Part shown: positions 1 through 7,458 of the stretch, piece after piece
Layout of the letters: each line of letters opens with the position of its first letter
Numbering within the stretch: the stretch's first letter is position 1
Source: Actinomycetota bacterium
GTDB lineage: Bacteria > Actinomycetota > Acidimicrobiia > Acidimicrobiales > MedAcidi-G1
NCBI GenBank assembly: GCA_014381945.1
Contig: JACNKQ010000030.1
Location: 1-64,000, forward strand
Direction: 5' to 3'
Length of the DNA stretch: 64,000 nt
Made by a program: the position numbers and the translations under genes
Notes under the pieces: generated by a model
What the model saw: the letters and a program-made list of their open reading frames with translations, nothing else
What the model was told of the DNA's origin: nothing
The model's database searches: none

Positions 1-105
1 CCGGGCCGGGGGGGTCCCCCGGGGCCGGGTGGGGGCCGGACAGCCCCCCGCCGGGGTGGCCCGGGGGCCCCTGGGCGCCCCCCGGGGTCAGGCGGGGGGG
101 GGTGC
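1..105. other. Low-complexity G/C-only stretch, probable contig-end artefact
   Basis: The first hundred or so bases consist almost entirely of G and C runs with hardly any A or T, unlike everything downstream. They sit inside gpsA and replace a conserved part of that protein with Pro/Gly-rich nonsense while keeping the frame open. Poor base calls at the end of an assembled contig explain this best. The corruption seems to fade in gradually: the segment before GLEQGT reads VGSPAQ where the family usually has something like VVSLAK. Confidence 0.6.
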
Positions 106-436
106 CCTGTTCAAGGCCCTGGGCGGGGCTGCCCACCGGTACGCCTGCGGCGATGGTCGGCCCTGCGGCGGCGAGCGTCTCACGGAAGCCGTGCGTCGGG
201 ACGCCGACCACGACAACATCGGCGCCTGAAACCGCCTCTGCGAGGTCGGCGGTTGCCTCGAGTTCACCGGGCAGGTCGAAGCCGGCGAGGTAGCGCCGGT
301 TGCCGCGCCCGGCGGCGATGTCGGCGGCCACGTCGGTGCGGCGGGACCACAACACCGTCGACACCCTGGGGGCCAGCAGCGAGGCAACGGTCGTGCCCCA
401 GGAGCCCGCACCGATCACGGCGGCCCGAGTCGTCAT
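1..436 (-). CDS. gpsA: NAD(P)H-dependent glycerol-3-phosphate dehydrogenase, 5' part
   Basis: Cytoplasmic enzyme reducing dihydroxyacetone phosphate to sn-glycerol 3-phosphate for phospholipid synthesis. From the ATG at 436 the protein reads MTTRAAVIGAGSWGTTVAS, with the Rossmann motif GAGSWG at residues 9-14, then conserved VVVVGVP and the family motif GLEQGT at about residue 107. After GLEQGT the family normally continues into the body of the enzyme. Here the frame stays open but turns into Pro/Gly/Arg nonsense encoded by nearly pure G and C (about 1-105), so that part is probably unreliable sequence at a contig end. Only the first third of the gene is present. It is divergent from cofC across the 195-bp repeat region. 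Confidence 0.85.
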   Translation of the reverse strand, partial: MTTRAAVIGAGSWGTTVASLLAPRVSTVLWSRRTDVAADIAAGRGNRRYLAGFDLPGELEATADLAEAVSGADVVVVGVPTHGFRETLAAAGPTIAAGVPVGSPAQGLEQGTPPRLTPGGAQGPPGHPGGGLSGPHPAPGDPPGP

Positions 437-460
437 ACGGGCGAGCCTAGGGCGCCGGCG

Positions 461-483
461 GATTCCGGCGGGCGGCCCGGCCG
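461..483 (+). repeat. 23-bp direct repeat, left copy, flanking hairpin array
   Basis: A 23-bp element beginning GATTCCGGCGGGCG recurs at 597-619 in the same orientation with one mismatch (G to C at the 15th base). The two copies flank the three hairpin units at 495-573. They could be a duplication made when the array was inserted, or a duplicated stretch upstream of the divergent gpsA and cofC genes. Confidence 0.75.
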
Positions 484-494
484 ACCAAATGACC

Positions 495-573
495 AGTGAA
501 CGGGCCTCCTCTCACTAGTGATAGGGGGACGGGCCTCTTATCACTAGTGATAGGGGGACGGGCCCCTTTCACC
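495..573 (+). repeat. REP-like hairpin repeat array, three units (AGTGATAGGGGGACGGGCC family)
   Basis: Three adjacent units lie at 495-516, 517-545 and 546-573, each opening with AGTGA and closing with a TCACT/TCACC-like end. The middle unit folds best: AGTGATA pairs with TATCACT and the next five G bases pair with CCTCT, giving a stem of about 12 bp (two G-U pairs) around the loop ACGGG. The first unit is a shortened variant. The same element occurs inverted at 10751-10860, so this is a dispersed family. No transposase gene is nearby. It could end transcription or be a non-autonomous REP element; the function is not known from the sequence. Confidence 0.8.
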
Positions 574-596
574 TGCAGACCCTCTGGGTCCAGTCA

Positions 597-619
597 GATT
601 CCGGCGGGCGCCCCGGCCG
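597..619 (+). repeat. 23-bp direct repeat, right copy
   Basis: Second copy of the element at 461-483, matching 22 of 23 positions. It ends 12 bp before the cofC start, so it lies where the cofC promoter or leader would be expected. Confidence 0.75.
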
Positions 620-631
620 TAGACTCTCCGG

Positions 632-1192
632 GTGCAGACCGCCGTACTGATCCCGCTCAAGGCCTTCCGTGGCGCCAAGGCCCGGCTGTCGTCGGTCCTC
701 GATGCGGGTGAGCGGGCCGACCTGGCCCGCCGCATGGCCGAGACAGTGGTCGCCGCCGCCGCACCCCTGCACGTGGCGGTCGTATGCGACGACGACCAGG
801 TCGAAGACTGGGCCGCAGGGCTCGGCGCAGCGGTCGTCAGGGTCGACGGCCCCGGCCTCGACCGGGCGGTCCATGCCGGAATCGCCGCACTGGCCGCCGA
901 AGGCTACGAACGGGTTGTCGTCGCCCACGGCGACCTGCCCCGCGCCACCGACCTCGCCTCCTGTGCCGACTTCGACGGGGTGACGCTCGTCCCCGACCGC
1001 CACGGCGACGGCACGCCGGTGGCCGTGGTCCCGGTCGGCGCCGGCTTCCGGTTCGCCTACGGCCCCGGTTCGTTCGCCCGCCACGTGGCCGAGGCCGAAC
1101 GCCTGGGCCTGCCCTGGCGGCGGCTTGACGACCCGGACCTGGGCTGGGACGTCGACGAACCCGCAGACCTCGAGTTCCAGCCATCGAAGTGA
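632..1192 (+). CDS. cofC: 2-phospho-L-lactate / phosphoenolpyruvate guanylyltransferase (F420 biosynthesis)
   Basis: Transfers GMP from GTP to 2-phospholactate or phosphoenolpyruvate, making the precursor that FbiA joins to Fo in coenzyme F420 synthesis. The 186-aa protein matches the family in length. It has the N-terminal nucleotide-binding segment IPLKAFRGAKARLS (residues 7-20), the VVCDDD strand (50-55) and the HGDLPR metal/nucleotide motif (99-104). The GTG start at 632 gives exactly this N-terminus. The stop overlaps the start of the PIG-L gene (GTGA), so the two are probably translated together. F420 would serve oxidoreductases such as the luciferase-like protein at 31618, though that link is inference. 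Confidence 0.88.
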   Translation: MQTAVLIPLKAFRGAKARLSSVLDAGERADLARRMAETVVAAAAPLHVAVVCDDDQVEDWAAGLGAAVVRVDGPGLDRAVHAGIAALAAEGYERVVVAHGDLPRATDLASCADFDGVTLVPDRHGDGTPVAVVPVGAGFRFAYGPGSFARHVAEAERLGLPWRRLDDPDLGWDVDEPADLEFQPSK

Positions 1193-1938
1193 CCGGGCTG
1201 CCGGTTCCGTCCCGGGCGCTGGCCGTCGGCGCCCACCCGGACGACGTCGAGCTCTACGCCGGTGCCACGCTCGCCGGCTGGGCCGCCGCCGGCTGCGAGG
1301 TCCACATCCTCGTGTGCACCGACGGCTCGAAGGGCAGCTGGGACCCGGAAGGGGACCCGTCCCGCCTGGTCGCCACCAGACGAGACGAGCAGCACGCTGC
1401 TGCCGAGCGGCTCGGGGCGACCGGCGAGGTCGTGTTCCTCGACCGGGTGGACGGCGAGCTCGATGCCGACCGCTCCACGGCCCACGAGGTGGCGTCCTGG
1501 ATCCGGCGCCTCCGCCCCGACGTGCTGCTCGGCCACGACCCGTGGCGTCGCTGGCGGCTCCATCCCGACCACCGGGCGGCGGGCTTCCTAGTCACCGACG
1601 GCGTGGTGGCCGCCCGTGACCCGCACTTTCTCTCAGAGGCGGGACTCTCAGAGGCGGGACTCTCAGGCCTCGTCCACCATCGTCCAGACGAGCTGTTGCT
1701 GTTCGACACCGAGGAGCCGAACCACGCCGAACCGGTCGACAAGGCAGCAGCGACGACCAAGGTGGAGGCGCTGCTGGAACACCGCAGCCAACACCTTTCG
1801 ACCATGGGTATCGGCGCCGACGACGACGGCTCACAGGCCAACGCCTTCAGCGACTCGATCCTGGCCGAGTTGGCCGAGGCCGGGCAGCGTTCCGGCGTCC
1901 CCCTTGCCGAGGCCTTCCGCCGCATCGACGGCATCTAG
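1189..1938 (+). CDS. PIG-L / LmbE family N-acetyl deacetylase
   Basis: Zinc-dependent deacetylase of the family that includes mycothiol enzymes MshB and Mca. The 249-aa protein has AHPDD at residues 15-19 and HPDH at 125-128, the metal ligands and catalytic base, plus TRRDEQ at 63-68. The GTG start overlaps the cofC stop by 4 bp. The substrate cannot be told from sequence: MshB-like, Mca-like and LmbE-like members share these motifs. A perfect 15-bp tandem duplication at 1632-1661 adds the peptide LSEAG twice after the catalytic core. The stop TAG shares the palindrome CTAG with the stop of the convergent hydrolase. Confidence 0.85.
   Translation: MTGLPVPSRALAVGAHPDDVELYAGATLAGWAAAGCEVHILVCTDGSKGSWDPEGDPSRLVATRRDEQHAAAERLGATGEVVFLDRVDGELDADRSTAHEVASWIRRLRPDVLLGHDPWRRWRLHPDHRAAGFLVTDGVVAARDPHFLSEAGLSEAGLSGLVHHRPDELLLFDTEEPNHAEPVDKAAATTKVEALLEHRSQHLSTMGIGADDDGSQANAFSDSILAELAEAGQRSGVPLAEAFRRIDGI
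1632..1661 (+). repeat. 15-bp x2 tandem duplication inside the PIG-L deacetylase gene
   Basis: The unit CTCAGAGGCGGGACT is present twice without mismatch and followed by CTCAGG. It is in frame and encodes LSEAG LSEAG. The identity of the two copies suggests a recent slippage event. Confidence 0.85.
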
Positions 1939-2993
1939 GCGGGCTCTGCCAACAGTCTTTCGATCAACTCGACCAGATCGAGGGGCCGGTCGCCCTGGAT
2001 GCTGTGGCCGGCACCTTCGACGGTCGTGACCGACGCTTCGGGCTGACGGCGTCGGAACTCCTCAACGTCTTCGTCCCCAACGACGCTCCACGCCCCACCC
2101 AGCCACAGGTGGACGGGACACGCCAGCGACGAGACCCGGTCCCACAGCGCGCCGAAGTCGGGGGCTCTTTCCTGAGGGACATCTTCCCGAGGGACATCTT
2201 CCCGAGGGACATCTTCCCGAGGGACATGTTCCCGAGGGACATGTTCCCGAGGGACATGTTCCCGAGGGACATGTTCCCGAGGGACATGTTCCCGAGGGAC
2301 ATGTTCCCGAGGGACATGTTCCCGAGGGACATCTCCGGCCTTCCAGTCGCGCACCGGGTCCCAGCGCCACGACCACGAACCGTCCTCCTGCTCGCAGGCG
2401 TTGTGCAGGACGCCACGGCGCAACGACGACTCGGTGCGGGTCGGGTTGTGTTCCATGGTGTGGGCGAGGATCGCGTCGAAGTCGGCGAAGTCCTGATGGG
2501 CCGTCACGAAGGCGATGATCGGCTCCGCCTTGGCGTGGTCTGTGCCGGGGGTGATGTCGACCAGCCCAAGCCGCCTCACCAGGGTCGGATGGTCGGTCGC
2601 CAGGCACAGCGCCGTCACGCCACCCAGCGACATGCCGACCACCGCTGCCGCCTCCGGGGCATGGGCCTCCACCACCCGGGCGACCTCGGCGGCGAGCACC
2701 TGCGGCGTGTAGTCCTTCTTCGGCCGCCAGTCGGAGTGGCCGTGCCCCGGCAGGTCGATCGCCAACAGCGGCCGCCCGAGGGCGAGGGCGACCGTGTCCC
2801 AGGTGTGGGCGTTCTGCGCCCCGCCGTGCAGCAGCACCAACTCGGGCGGTCCTGTCCCCCACCGGATGGCGCTCACGGCGAGGCCGTCGGGACCCTGGAC
2901 ATCGAGCCTCTCGACCGACGGAATGACATCGACGTCGAGCCCCGCCTCGGCGGCGTTGTCGGCCAACATCGCAAACTCGTCGTAGGGCTGCAT
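1935..2993 (-). CDS. Alpha/beta-fold hydrolase with a pentapeptide-repeat insertion
   Basis: A 352-aa alpha/beta hydrolase. It shows the oxyanion loop HGG at residues 56-58, DLPGHGHSD (80-88), the nucleophile elbow GMSLGG (120-125, Ser122) and a catalytic-His segment GAGHS near residue 327. Between the cap region and the last strands it carries residues 222-276 made of seven VPREH, three VPRED and one VPQER, encoded by a 15-bp tandem repeat. The start at 2993 (MQPYDEF) is preferred because an upstream in-frame ATG at 3068 would overlap the divergent HD gene. The substrate is unknown; esterase, lipase or C-C hydrolase are all possible. Confidence 0.85.
   Translation of the reverse strand: MQPYDEFAMLADNAAEAGLDVDVIPSVERLDVQGPDGLAVSAIRWGTGPPELVLLHGGAQNAHTWDTVALALGRPLLAIDLPGHGHSDWRPKKDYTPQVLAAEVARVVEAHAPEAAAVVGMSLGGVTALCLATDHPTLVRRLGLVDITPGTDHAKAEPIIAFVTAHQDFADFDAILAHTMEHNPTRTESSLRRGVLHNACEQEDGSWSWRWDPVRDWKAGDVPREHVPREHVPREHVPREHVPREHVPREHVPREHVPREDVPREDVPREDVPQERAPDFGALWDRVSSLACPVHLWLGGAWSVVGDEDVEEFRRRQPEASVTTVEGAGHSIQGDRPLDLVELIERLLAEPA
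2174..2338 (+). repeat. 15-bp tandem repeat, 11 units, in frame in the hydrolase
   Basis: Unit GAGGGACATNTTCCC: three copies with ATC, then seven with ATG, then a diverged last copy. The same-variant copies are grouped together, as expected from slippage or unequal crossing-over. Period 15 keeps the host gene in frame on the minus strand, where it encodes a highly charged VPRE(H/D) repeat. It has no spacers and is not a CRISPR array. Confidence 0.95.
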
Positions 2994-3067
2994 CGGACCT
3001 CCCGTCGCCGCGGAACCTAGCCCCGCCGTTGTCCACGGCCGGCACCGCCGTGCCAGACTGCCCGGCA

Positions 3068-3655
3068 ATGGACCCCACCTCGCCCCGCACCTTCACCTGG
3101 GTGGACATGCAGGACGGCACCGCCGACGACTACATCGAGTCGGTCGCCACGTTCAACAGCCATGTCCACGACACCCTCACCGACCACCTCTTCGGGCTGC
3201 TCCGCTCGATGCAGGGACCACGATTCGGATACCAGGTCGACCGCTACCGGCACTCGCTCCAGAGCGCCACCCGAACCCTGCGCAACGGCGAGGACACCGA
3301 AATGGTCGTGGCGGCCCTGCTCCACGACGTCGGCGACGTGGTCGCCCCTGCCAACCACTCGGCCCTGGCCGCCGAGATCCTCAGGCCCTACGTGTCAGAC
3401 CGGACCCACTGGATCGTCCGGCACCACGGCGTGTTCCAGGGGTACTACTTCTTCCATCACGTCGGCGGCGACCGGGACGCCCGCGAGGCGTTCCGGGGCC
3501 ACGAGTGGTTCGACGACTGTGCGGCCTTCTGCCACGACTACGACCAGAACTGCTTCGACCCCGCCTACGACGATCTGCCGCTTGAAGAGTTCCGGCCGCT
3601 CGTCGACGAGGTCCTCCACCGGCCCAGCCGCTTCGAGATGGTGGATCTCGCCTAG
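3068..3655 (+). CDS. HD-domain phosphohydrolase / oxygenase-like protein
   Basis: A 195-aa protein of the HD superfamily found in many Actinobacteria. The metal-binding pattern is visible: H62 in YRHSLQ, the HD pair at 86-87 in LLHDVGD, and a later HHGVFQGYYFFHH segment rich in histidine near residues 120-133. The last segment, CHDYDQNCFDP, is typical of this subfamily. Similar folds include phosphohydrolases and mixed-valent di-iron oxygenases such as PhnZ, so the chemistry is open. The ATG at 3068 is chosen over an upstream TTG. The stop overlaps the stop of the convergent alcohol dehydrogenase through CTAG. Confidence 0.75.
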   Translation: MDPTSPRTFTWVDMQDGTADDYIESVATFNSHVHDTLTDHLFGLLRSMQGPRFGYQVDRYRHSLQSATRTLRNGEDTEMVVAALLHDVGDVVAPANHSALAAEILRPYVSDRTHWIVRHHGVFQGYYFFHHVGGDRDAREAFRGHEWFDDCAAFCHDYDQNCFDPAYDDLPLEEFRPLVDEVLHRPSRFEMVDLA

Positions 3656-4593
3656 GGCTCCAGCACCACCTTGATGCTGCCGGCTGCCCGGTCTGCGGCC
3701 ACCCGGAACGCCTCGGGGGCATCGTCGAGCCCGAAACGGTGCGTGATGACCGCATCGGACAACACCGGGCAGTCCGCCAGCAGGGACGCCGCCTCATCGA
3801 CCTCGCGCACCCCGTGGTGGTGTCCGTAGGTGTACGAGGGCTGCAACCGGATCTCCTTGACAATGAGGGTGGTGGCGTTTGGAATGGTCAACGGCTCCCA
3901 GTAGACGGCCGGCACCGACAGCACGGCTCCGGGGCGGGCATGGTCGATGGCCGTTGCAACGGCGCTCCCAGTACCGGCAGCGTCGACCACGACGTCGTAT
4001 TCGCCGGTTGCCACCGTGCCGGCGCCCAGGCGCTCACCGGCGGCGACCTGGTGGTCGTGACGGGCCGACAGGTCGACATCGGCCCCGGCGGCACGAAACG
4101 TCGCCACGCAGGCCAGGCCGATCATCCCACCGCCGACGACAAGCGCCCGCTGGCCCGACTCCACCCCGGCCGAGTTGGCAGCGTGCTGGGCGACGGCCAG
4201 CGGCTCGACAAGGCAGGCGTCGGCGACCGGCACACCGTGGGGCAGGGGTATGAGGCACGACGCATCGACCACAAGCCGGTCGGCCATTCCGCCGTCTCGG
4301 GCGATGCCGTACATGGTGCCACTGCCGTTGCGGCAGAGGTGCGTCTGGCCGTCGAGGCAGCGCTCGCAGGTACCGCAGTGCATGAGCGGTTGGATCGCCA
4401 CGGGCGTGCCGTCGGCGAGGTGGCCGGCGCATTCGTGGCCGAACGTGACCGGGATGCCGAAGCCCTTCAGGTGCAGGTCCGAACCGCAGATCCCCGCCGC
4501 GGCGATGTCGACGACGACCTCGCCGTCGTCCGGATCGGGCTCATCGACCTCGACGACGGTGAACTCCCCATCGACGGTCCGCACTGCTCGCAT
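3652..4593 (-). CDS. Zinc-dependent medium-chain alcohol dehydrogenase
   Basis: A 313-aa medium-chain dehydrogenase oxidising a secondary alcohol or polyol with NAD(P). Catalytic zinc ligands are visible at C36 (AGICGSD) and the GHE motif (52-54). The structural zinc cysteines are C73, C76, C79 and C87. A Rossmann fold begins at VVGGGMIG. At 313 residues it is somewhat short for the family (usually about 340-350). The start MRAVRTVDG at 4593 fits the family N-terminus; the much longer open frame to 5013 runs into the divergent P450 gene and is not used. It is divergent from the P450, so the two may act on the same substrate (inference). Confidence 0.85.
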   Translation of the reverse strand: MRAVRTVDGEFTVVEVDEPDPDDGEVVVDIAAAGICGSDLHLKGFGIPVTFGHECAGHLADGTPVAIQPLMHCGTCERCLDGQTHLCRNGSGTMYGIARDGGMADRLVVDASCLIPLPHGVPVADACLVEPLAVAQHAANSAGVESGQRALVVGGGMIGLACVATFRAAGADVDLSARHDHQVAAGERLGAGTVATGEYDVVVDAAGTGSAVATAIDHARPGAVLSVPAVYWEPLTIPNATTLIVKEIRLQPSYTYGHHHGVREVDEAASLLADCPVLSDAVITHRFGLDDAPEAFRVAADRAAGSIKVVLEP

Positions 4594-4665
4594 CTGACGC
4601 TCCTCGATCGTTGCGATGTCTGCCACGGTTGTAGTCGTCGGAGCCCGTGGCCCTACGATCCGGCC

Positions 4666-5898
4666 GTGGCACATCAAGACCGGCCCACTTCCGACCGGCC
4701 CATCCTCGACCTGCTCGACGGCGACTTCTACGTCAACGACCCGTACCCGACCTACGCCTGGATGCGCGACAACGAGCCCCTCTACTGGGATGAGGTCAAC
4801 GAACTCTGGGGAGTTTCCCGCTACGACGACATCGTCACGATCGAGCGTGACAAGTTCCGGTTCACCAACTCGGGCAACGAAAAGGGCGGCTACCGGCCCA
4901 ACATCCCGGCCGATGCCTCGATCATCGGCCTCGACGACCCCCACCACACGGTGCGCCGCAACCTGGTCTCCCGGAGGTTCACGCCGAAGGCGTCCGGCAA
5001 ATGGGAGGACCACGTGCGCGGCGTGGTCACCGGCCTGCTGGACGGCCTTGCCGAGACCGGCGGGGCCGAGGTCGTCTCGGAGTTGGCGTCACCGCTTCCG
5101 GCGCAGATGATCGGCCTGCTGCTGGGCTTCCCCCACGAGTCCTGGCCGAGCCTGCGGGACTGGTCGGAGCGCACCATCGCCCTCGGCGGTGGCCCCCGCT
5201 ACCACGATGACGACGGCGTGATGGCGGTCTTCGAGTTCACCGAAGCCTGCATGGACGTCTACGAGTCGACCAGATCCGAGCGTTCGGGTGGTGGTTGCCC
5301 GGTCGACACGGTCATGGACGTCTGGGTAGACCGGGAGGTAGAGGGGCTGGGCAAATACCCGTTCGGCCTCGACGAGATCATCTCCGACTGCCTGCTGCTG
5401 CTCGACGGTGGTGCCGAGACGACCCGCACGGTGATCGCCCGCACGCTCGTGGAGCTGACCCGGCGCCCCGACCAGTTCCAGGCGCTCGTGGACGGCGCCG
5501 ACATGGCCGTGGCCGTGGAGGAGTTCATCCGCTGGGTCACCCCGATCCACAACATGTGCCGGATCGCCACCGGGGACATCGAGGTCGGCGGCACGACCGT
5601 CGGCGAAGGCGAGCAGGTGCTGCTCATGTACTCGTCGGCGAACCGGGACCCGGCCCACTTCGATGATTCCGAGTCGTTCGACGTCGCAAGGGACCCCAAC
5701 CACCACCTGGCGTTCGGACACGGCACCCACTTCTGTCTGGGAGCATCGTTGGCGCGGCTCGAGATCAGGGTCTTCTTCGAGGAGTTCGTGCGGCGCTTCC
5801 GCAACCCGCGCCTCGCCCCCGGCACCGAGCCGGTCGAGATGCCCAACGCCTTCGTCTACGGCCTCCGCGAGGCCCACCTGATCGTCGACCCGGCCTGA
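4666..5898 (+). CDS. Cytochrome P450
   Basis: A 410-aa soluble bacterial cytochrome P450. The heme-thiolate loop FGHGTHFCLG places the axial ligand at Cys357. The I-helix motif is GGAETTR at 248-254, close to the motif of actinobacterial steroid and fatty-acid hydroxylases. It needs ferredoxin and reductase partners that are not in the window. The GTG at 4666 gives MAHQDRPTSD; the frame is open far upstream but that part lies antisense to the alcohol dehydrogenase. The natural substrate is unknown; the acyl-CoA locus 11 kb away may hint at a lipid or steroid. Confidence 0.9.
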   Translation: MAHQDRPTSDRPILDLLDGDFYVNDPYPTYAWMRDNEPLYWDEVNELWGVSRYDDIVTIERDKFRFTNSGNEKGGYRPNIPADASIIGLDDPHHTVRRNLVSRRFTPKASGKWEDHVRGVVTGLLDGLAETGGAEVVSELASPLPAQMIGLLLGFPHESWPSLRDWSERTIALGGGPRYHDDDGVMAVFEFTEACMDVYESTRSERSGGGCPVDTVMDVWVDREVEGLGKYPFGLDEIISDCLLLLDGGAETTRTVIARTLVELTRRPDQFQALVDGADMAVAVEEFIRWVTPIHNMCRIATGDIEVGGTTVGEGEQVLLMYSSANRDPAHFDDSESFDVARDPNHHLAFGHGTHFCLGASLARLEIRVFFEEFVRRFRNPRLAPGTEPVEMPNAFVYGLREAHLIVDPA

Positions 5899-5914
5899 AC
5901 CGGGCGACGGTCGG

Positions 5915-6751
5915 TCAGTCGGGCAGGTTGCCGGACATGACGTCGTCGCCGAGGGCGGGCGCCACGAACTGTGAGAAGTCGGGTCCCGCCCGCAGGGCGT
6001 TGCCGCCGTCGACGTTGATGCAGGTGCCGGTGATCCATCGCGATTCGGGGCCGATCAGGAACCGGACCAGGTTGCCGACGTCCTCGGGCCGGCCGACGTC
6101 GCCCATCGGGGTGTTGCGCACGTAACTGTCGTACACGTCGCTGTCTGTGGGGACCATGTTCATGATCTCGGTGGCGATGAAGCCGGGCCGCACGGCGTTG
6201 AAGCGCACGTTCGACCGGCCGAACTCGTCGGCGGCGTTGCGCATCATCTGCTCGATCCCGGCCTTGGCGACCGGGTAGGCGCCGAACAGGGGGTGGGTGA
6301 CGTGCCCGGCGATCGACGACATGCCGACGAACGAGCCTCCCCCGTCTGCGACCAGGTGTGGCACGGCGTGCTTGACGCACAGCATCGTGCCGAGCACGTT
6401 GAGGTGGAGCACCCGCAGGAACTCGTCGGTGTCCTGGACGTGGTAAGGACCCATCCCGCCACCGCCCCCGGCGTTGGCCACGACACCGGTCAGGTTGCCG
6501 GCAGCACCGGCGGCTGCACCGACCGCCGCCTGCACCGTGGCCTCGTCGGTCACGTCGGCAACCACATAGGCGACGCTTCCCCCGTGGCCGGGCCGAATGG
6601 CCTCCTGCGACTCGGCGAGCGTCGACTCGGTGCGCCCACAGATCGTTACGACGGCCCCGTCGGCGGCCAGCGCCGCTGCACACGCCCTCCCGATGCCGGT
6701 ACCCCCGCCCGTGACCAGGACGCCGAGGCCGGCGAGTGCTCCATCTGCCAT
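5915..6751 (-). CDS. SDR-family oxidoreductase
   Basis: A classical short-chain dehydrogenase/reductase of 278 aa. TGGGTGIG at 14-21 binds the nicotinamide cofactor, NAG at 93-95 is the structural motif, and the catalytic triad is S145, Y159, K163. The C-terminal strand ITGTCINVDGG is typical of the FabG-like branch. The start at 6751 (MADGALAGLG) places the first strand correctly. It is convergent with the P450, with 16 bp between stops. Substrate unknown; it could act on the same lipid alcohol or ketone as the neighbouring oxidoreductases. Confidence 0.88.
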   Translation of the reverse strand: MADGALAGLGVLVTGGGTGIGRACAAALAADGAVVTICGRTESTLAESQEAIRPGHGGSVAYVVADVTDEATVQAAVGAAAGAAGNLTGVVANAGGGGGMGPYHVQDTDEFLRVLHLNVLGTMLCVKHAVPHLVADGGGSFVGMSSIAGHVTHPLFGAYPVAKAGIEQMMRNAADEFGRSNVRFNAVRPGFIATEIMNMVPTDSDVYDSYVRNTPMGDVGRPEDVGNLVRFLIGPESRWITGTCINVDGGNALRAGPDFSQFVAPALGDDVMSGNLPD

Positions 6752-6798
6752 GCAGCCATGTTCGCCCACCCGCACCGGGGCACCCCACTCGGGCGCGC

Positions 6799-7449
6799 TC
6801 AGCCTTTGCGGCGGCGTTCGTCCTGCTCCTCGAGCAGGTGCATCAGCCCCGGGAAGCCGGGGACGGCCCGCAGCGCCCGGTCGGCGTACCAGAAGGCGCC
6901 CAGGGTCAACAGGATCCCGGTCGGCCAGCCGACCAGCGCCCGGATGAGCACGTAGCCGTCAGCCGAGGTCTGGTTGAACAGCCAGACGTCCCATACCGAA
7001 GTAGCCAGGAGCCAGGCGCCCCATACGACCGTCAGGCGGGAGGTCATCCGCAGGTAGGCCGGGTGGGCACGGGTCGCCCGGTCGACCGGCAGGGCCAGGT
7101 GGAACACCCGGCCGAGGAAGGGCCTACCGACCAGCGACGTGACCATCAGGGCGACGCCGATGCAGGCCTTGGTGCCGATGCCGATGCCGAAGTAGACGGC
7201 CTCCGAGTCGGTCAGGATCCCGATGGTGCCGCGCACCACCAGGTAGCCGACGAGGATCGGCAGGAACTTTCCGACGGCCTCACCGCGTCGGTGGCGATCG
7301 ACCGCCACCTTGACGCTCCACACGGTTGCGCCCAGCACCGCCCATCCCAGGCCCGCCAGGCGGTTCAGCCCTATGAACAGCACAATCGGCATGACCGAAT
7401 CGAGCGTGCGCCCCCGGGGAGGGCCTGCGGGTGGCTGCTCCTCCATCAA
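6799..7449 (-). CDS. DUF3159 family membrane protein
   Basis: A 216-aa protein with about five hydrophobic helices (PIVLFIGLNRLAGLGWAVLG, ILVGYLVVRGTIGIL and others) and conserved GRPFLGR and W-rich segments. This pattern matches the actinobacterial DUF3159 family, which is usually annotated only as a membrane protein. It is preceded on the same strand by the 168-aa gene with a 9-bp gap, suggesting one transcript. Its function is not known. Confidence 0.7.
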   Translation of the reverse strand: MMEEQPPAGPPRGRTLDSVMPIVLFIGLNRLAGLGWAVLGATVWSVKVAVDRHRRGEAVGKFLPILVGYLVVRGTIGILTDSEAVYFGIGIGTKACIGVALMVTSLVGRPFLGRVFHLALPVDRATRAHPAYLRMTSRLTVVWGAWLLATSVWDVWLFNQTSADGYVLIRALVGWPTGILLTLGAFWYADRALRAVPGFPGLMHLLEEQDERRRKG

Positions 7450-7458
7450 TTCGACAGG

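Noticed and set aside
2174-2338. Possible CRISPR array
   Set aside because: The units are 15 bp, contiguous, coding, and have no spacers; there are no cas genes.
2004-3020. A 338-aa open frame opposite the alpha/beta hydrolase
   Set aside because: It is the antisense of the hydrolase and its 15-bp repeat; the hydrolase has clear motifs and this frame has none.
3739-4665. Long N-terminal extension of the P450 frame
   Set aside because: It lies antisense to the zinc alcohol dehydrogenase, is not P450-like, and the GTG at 4666 gives a normal P450 N-terminus.
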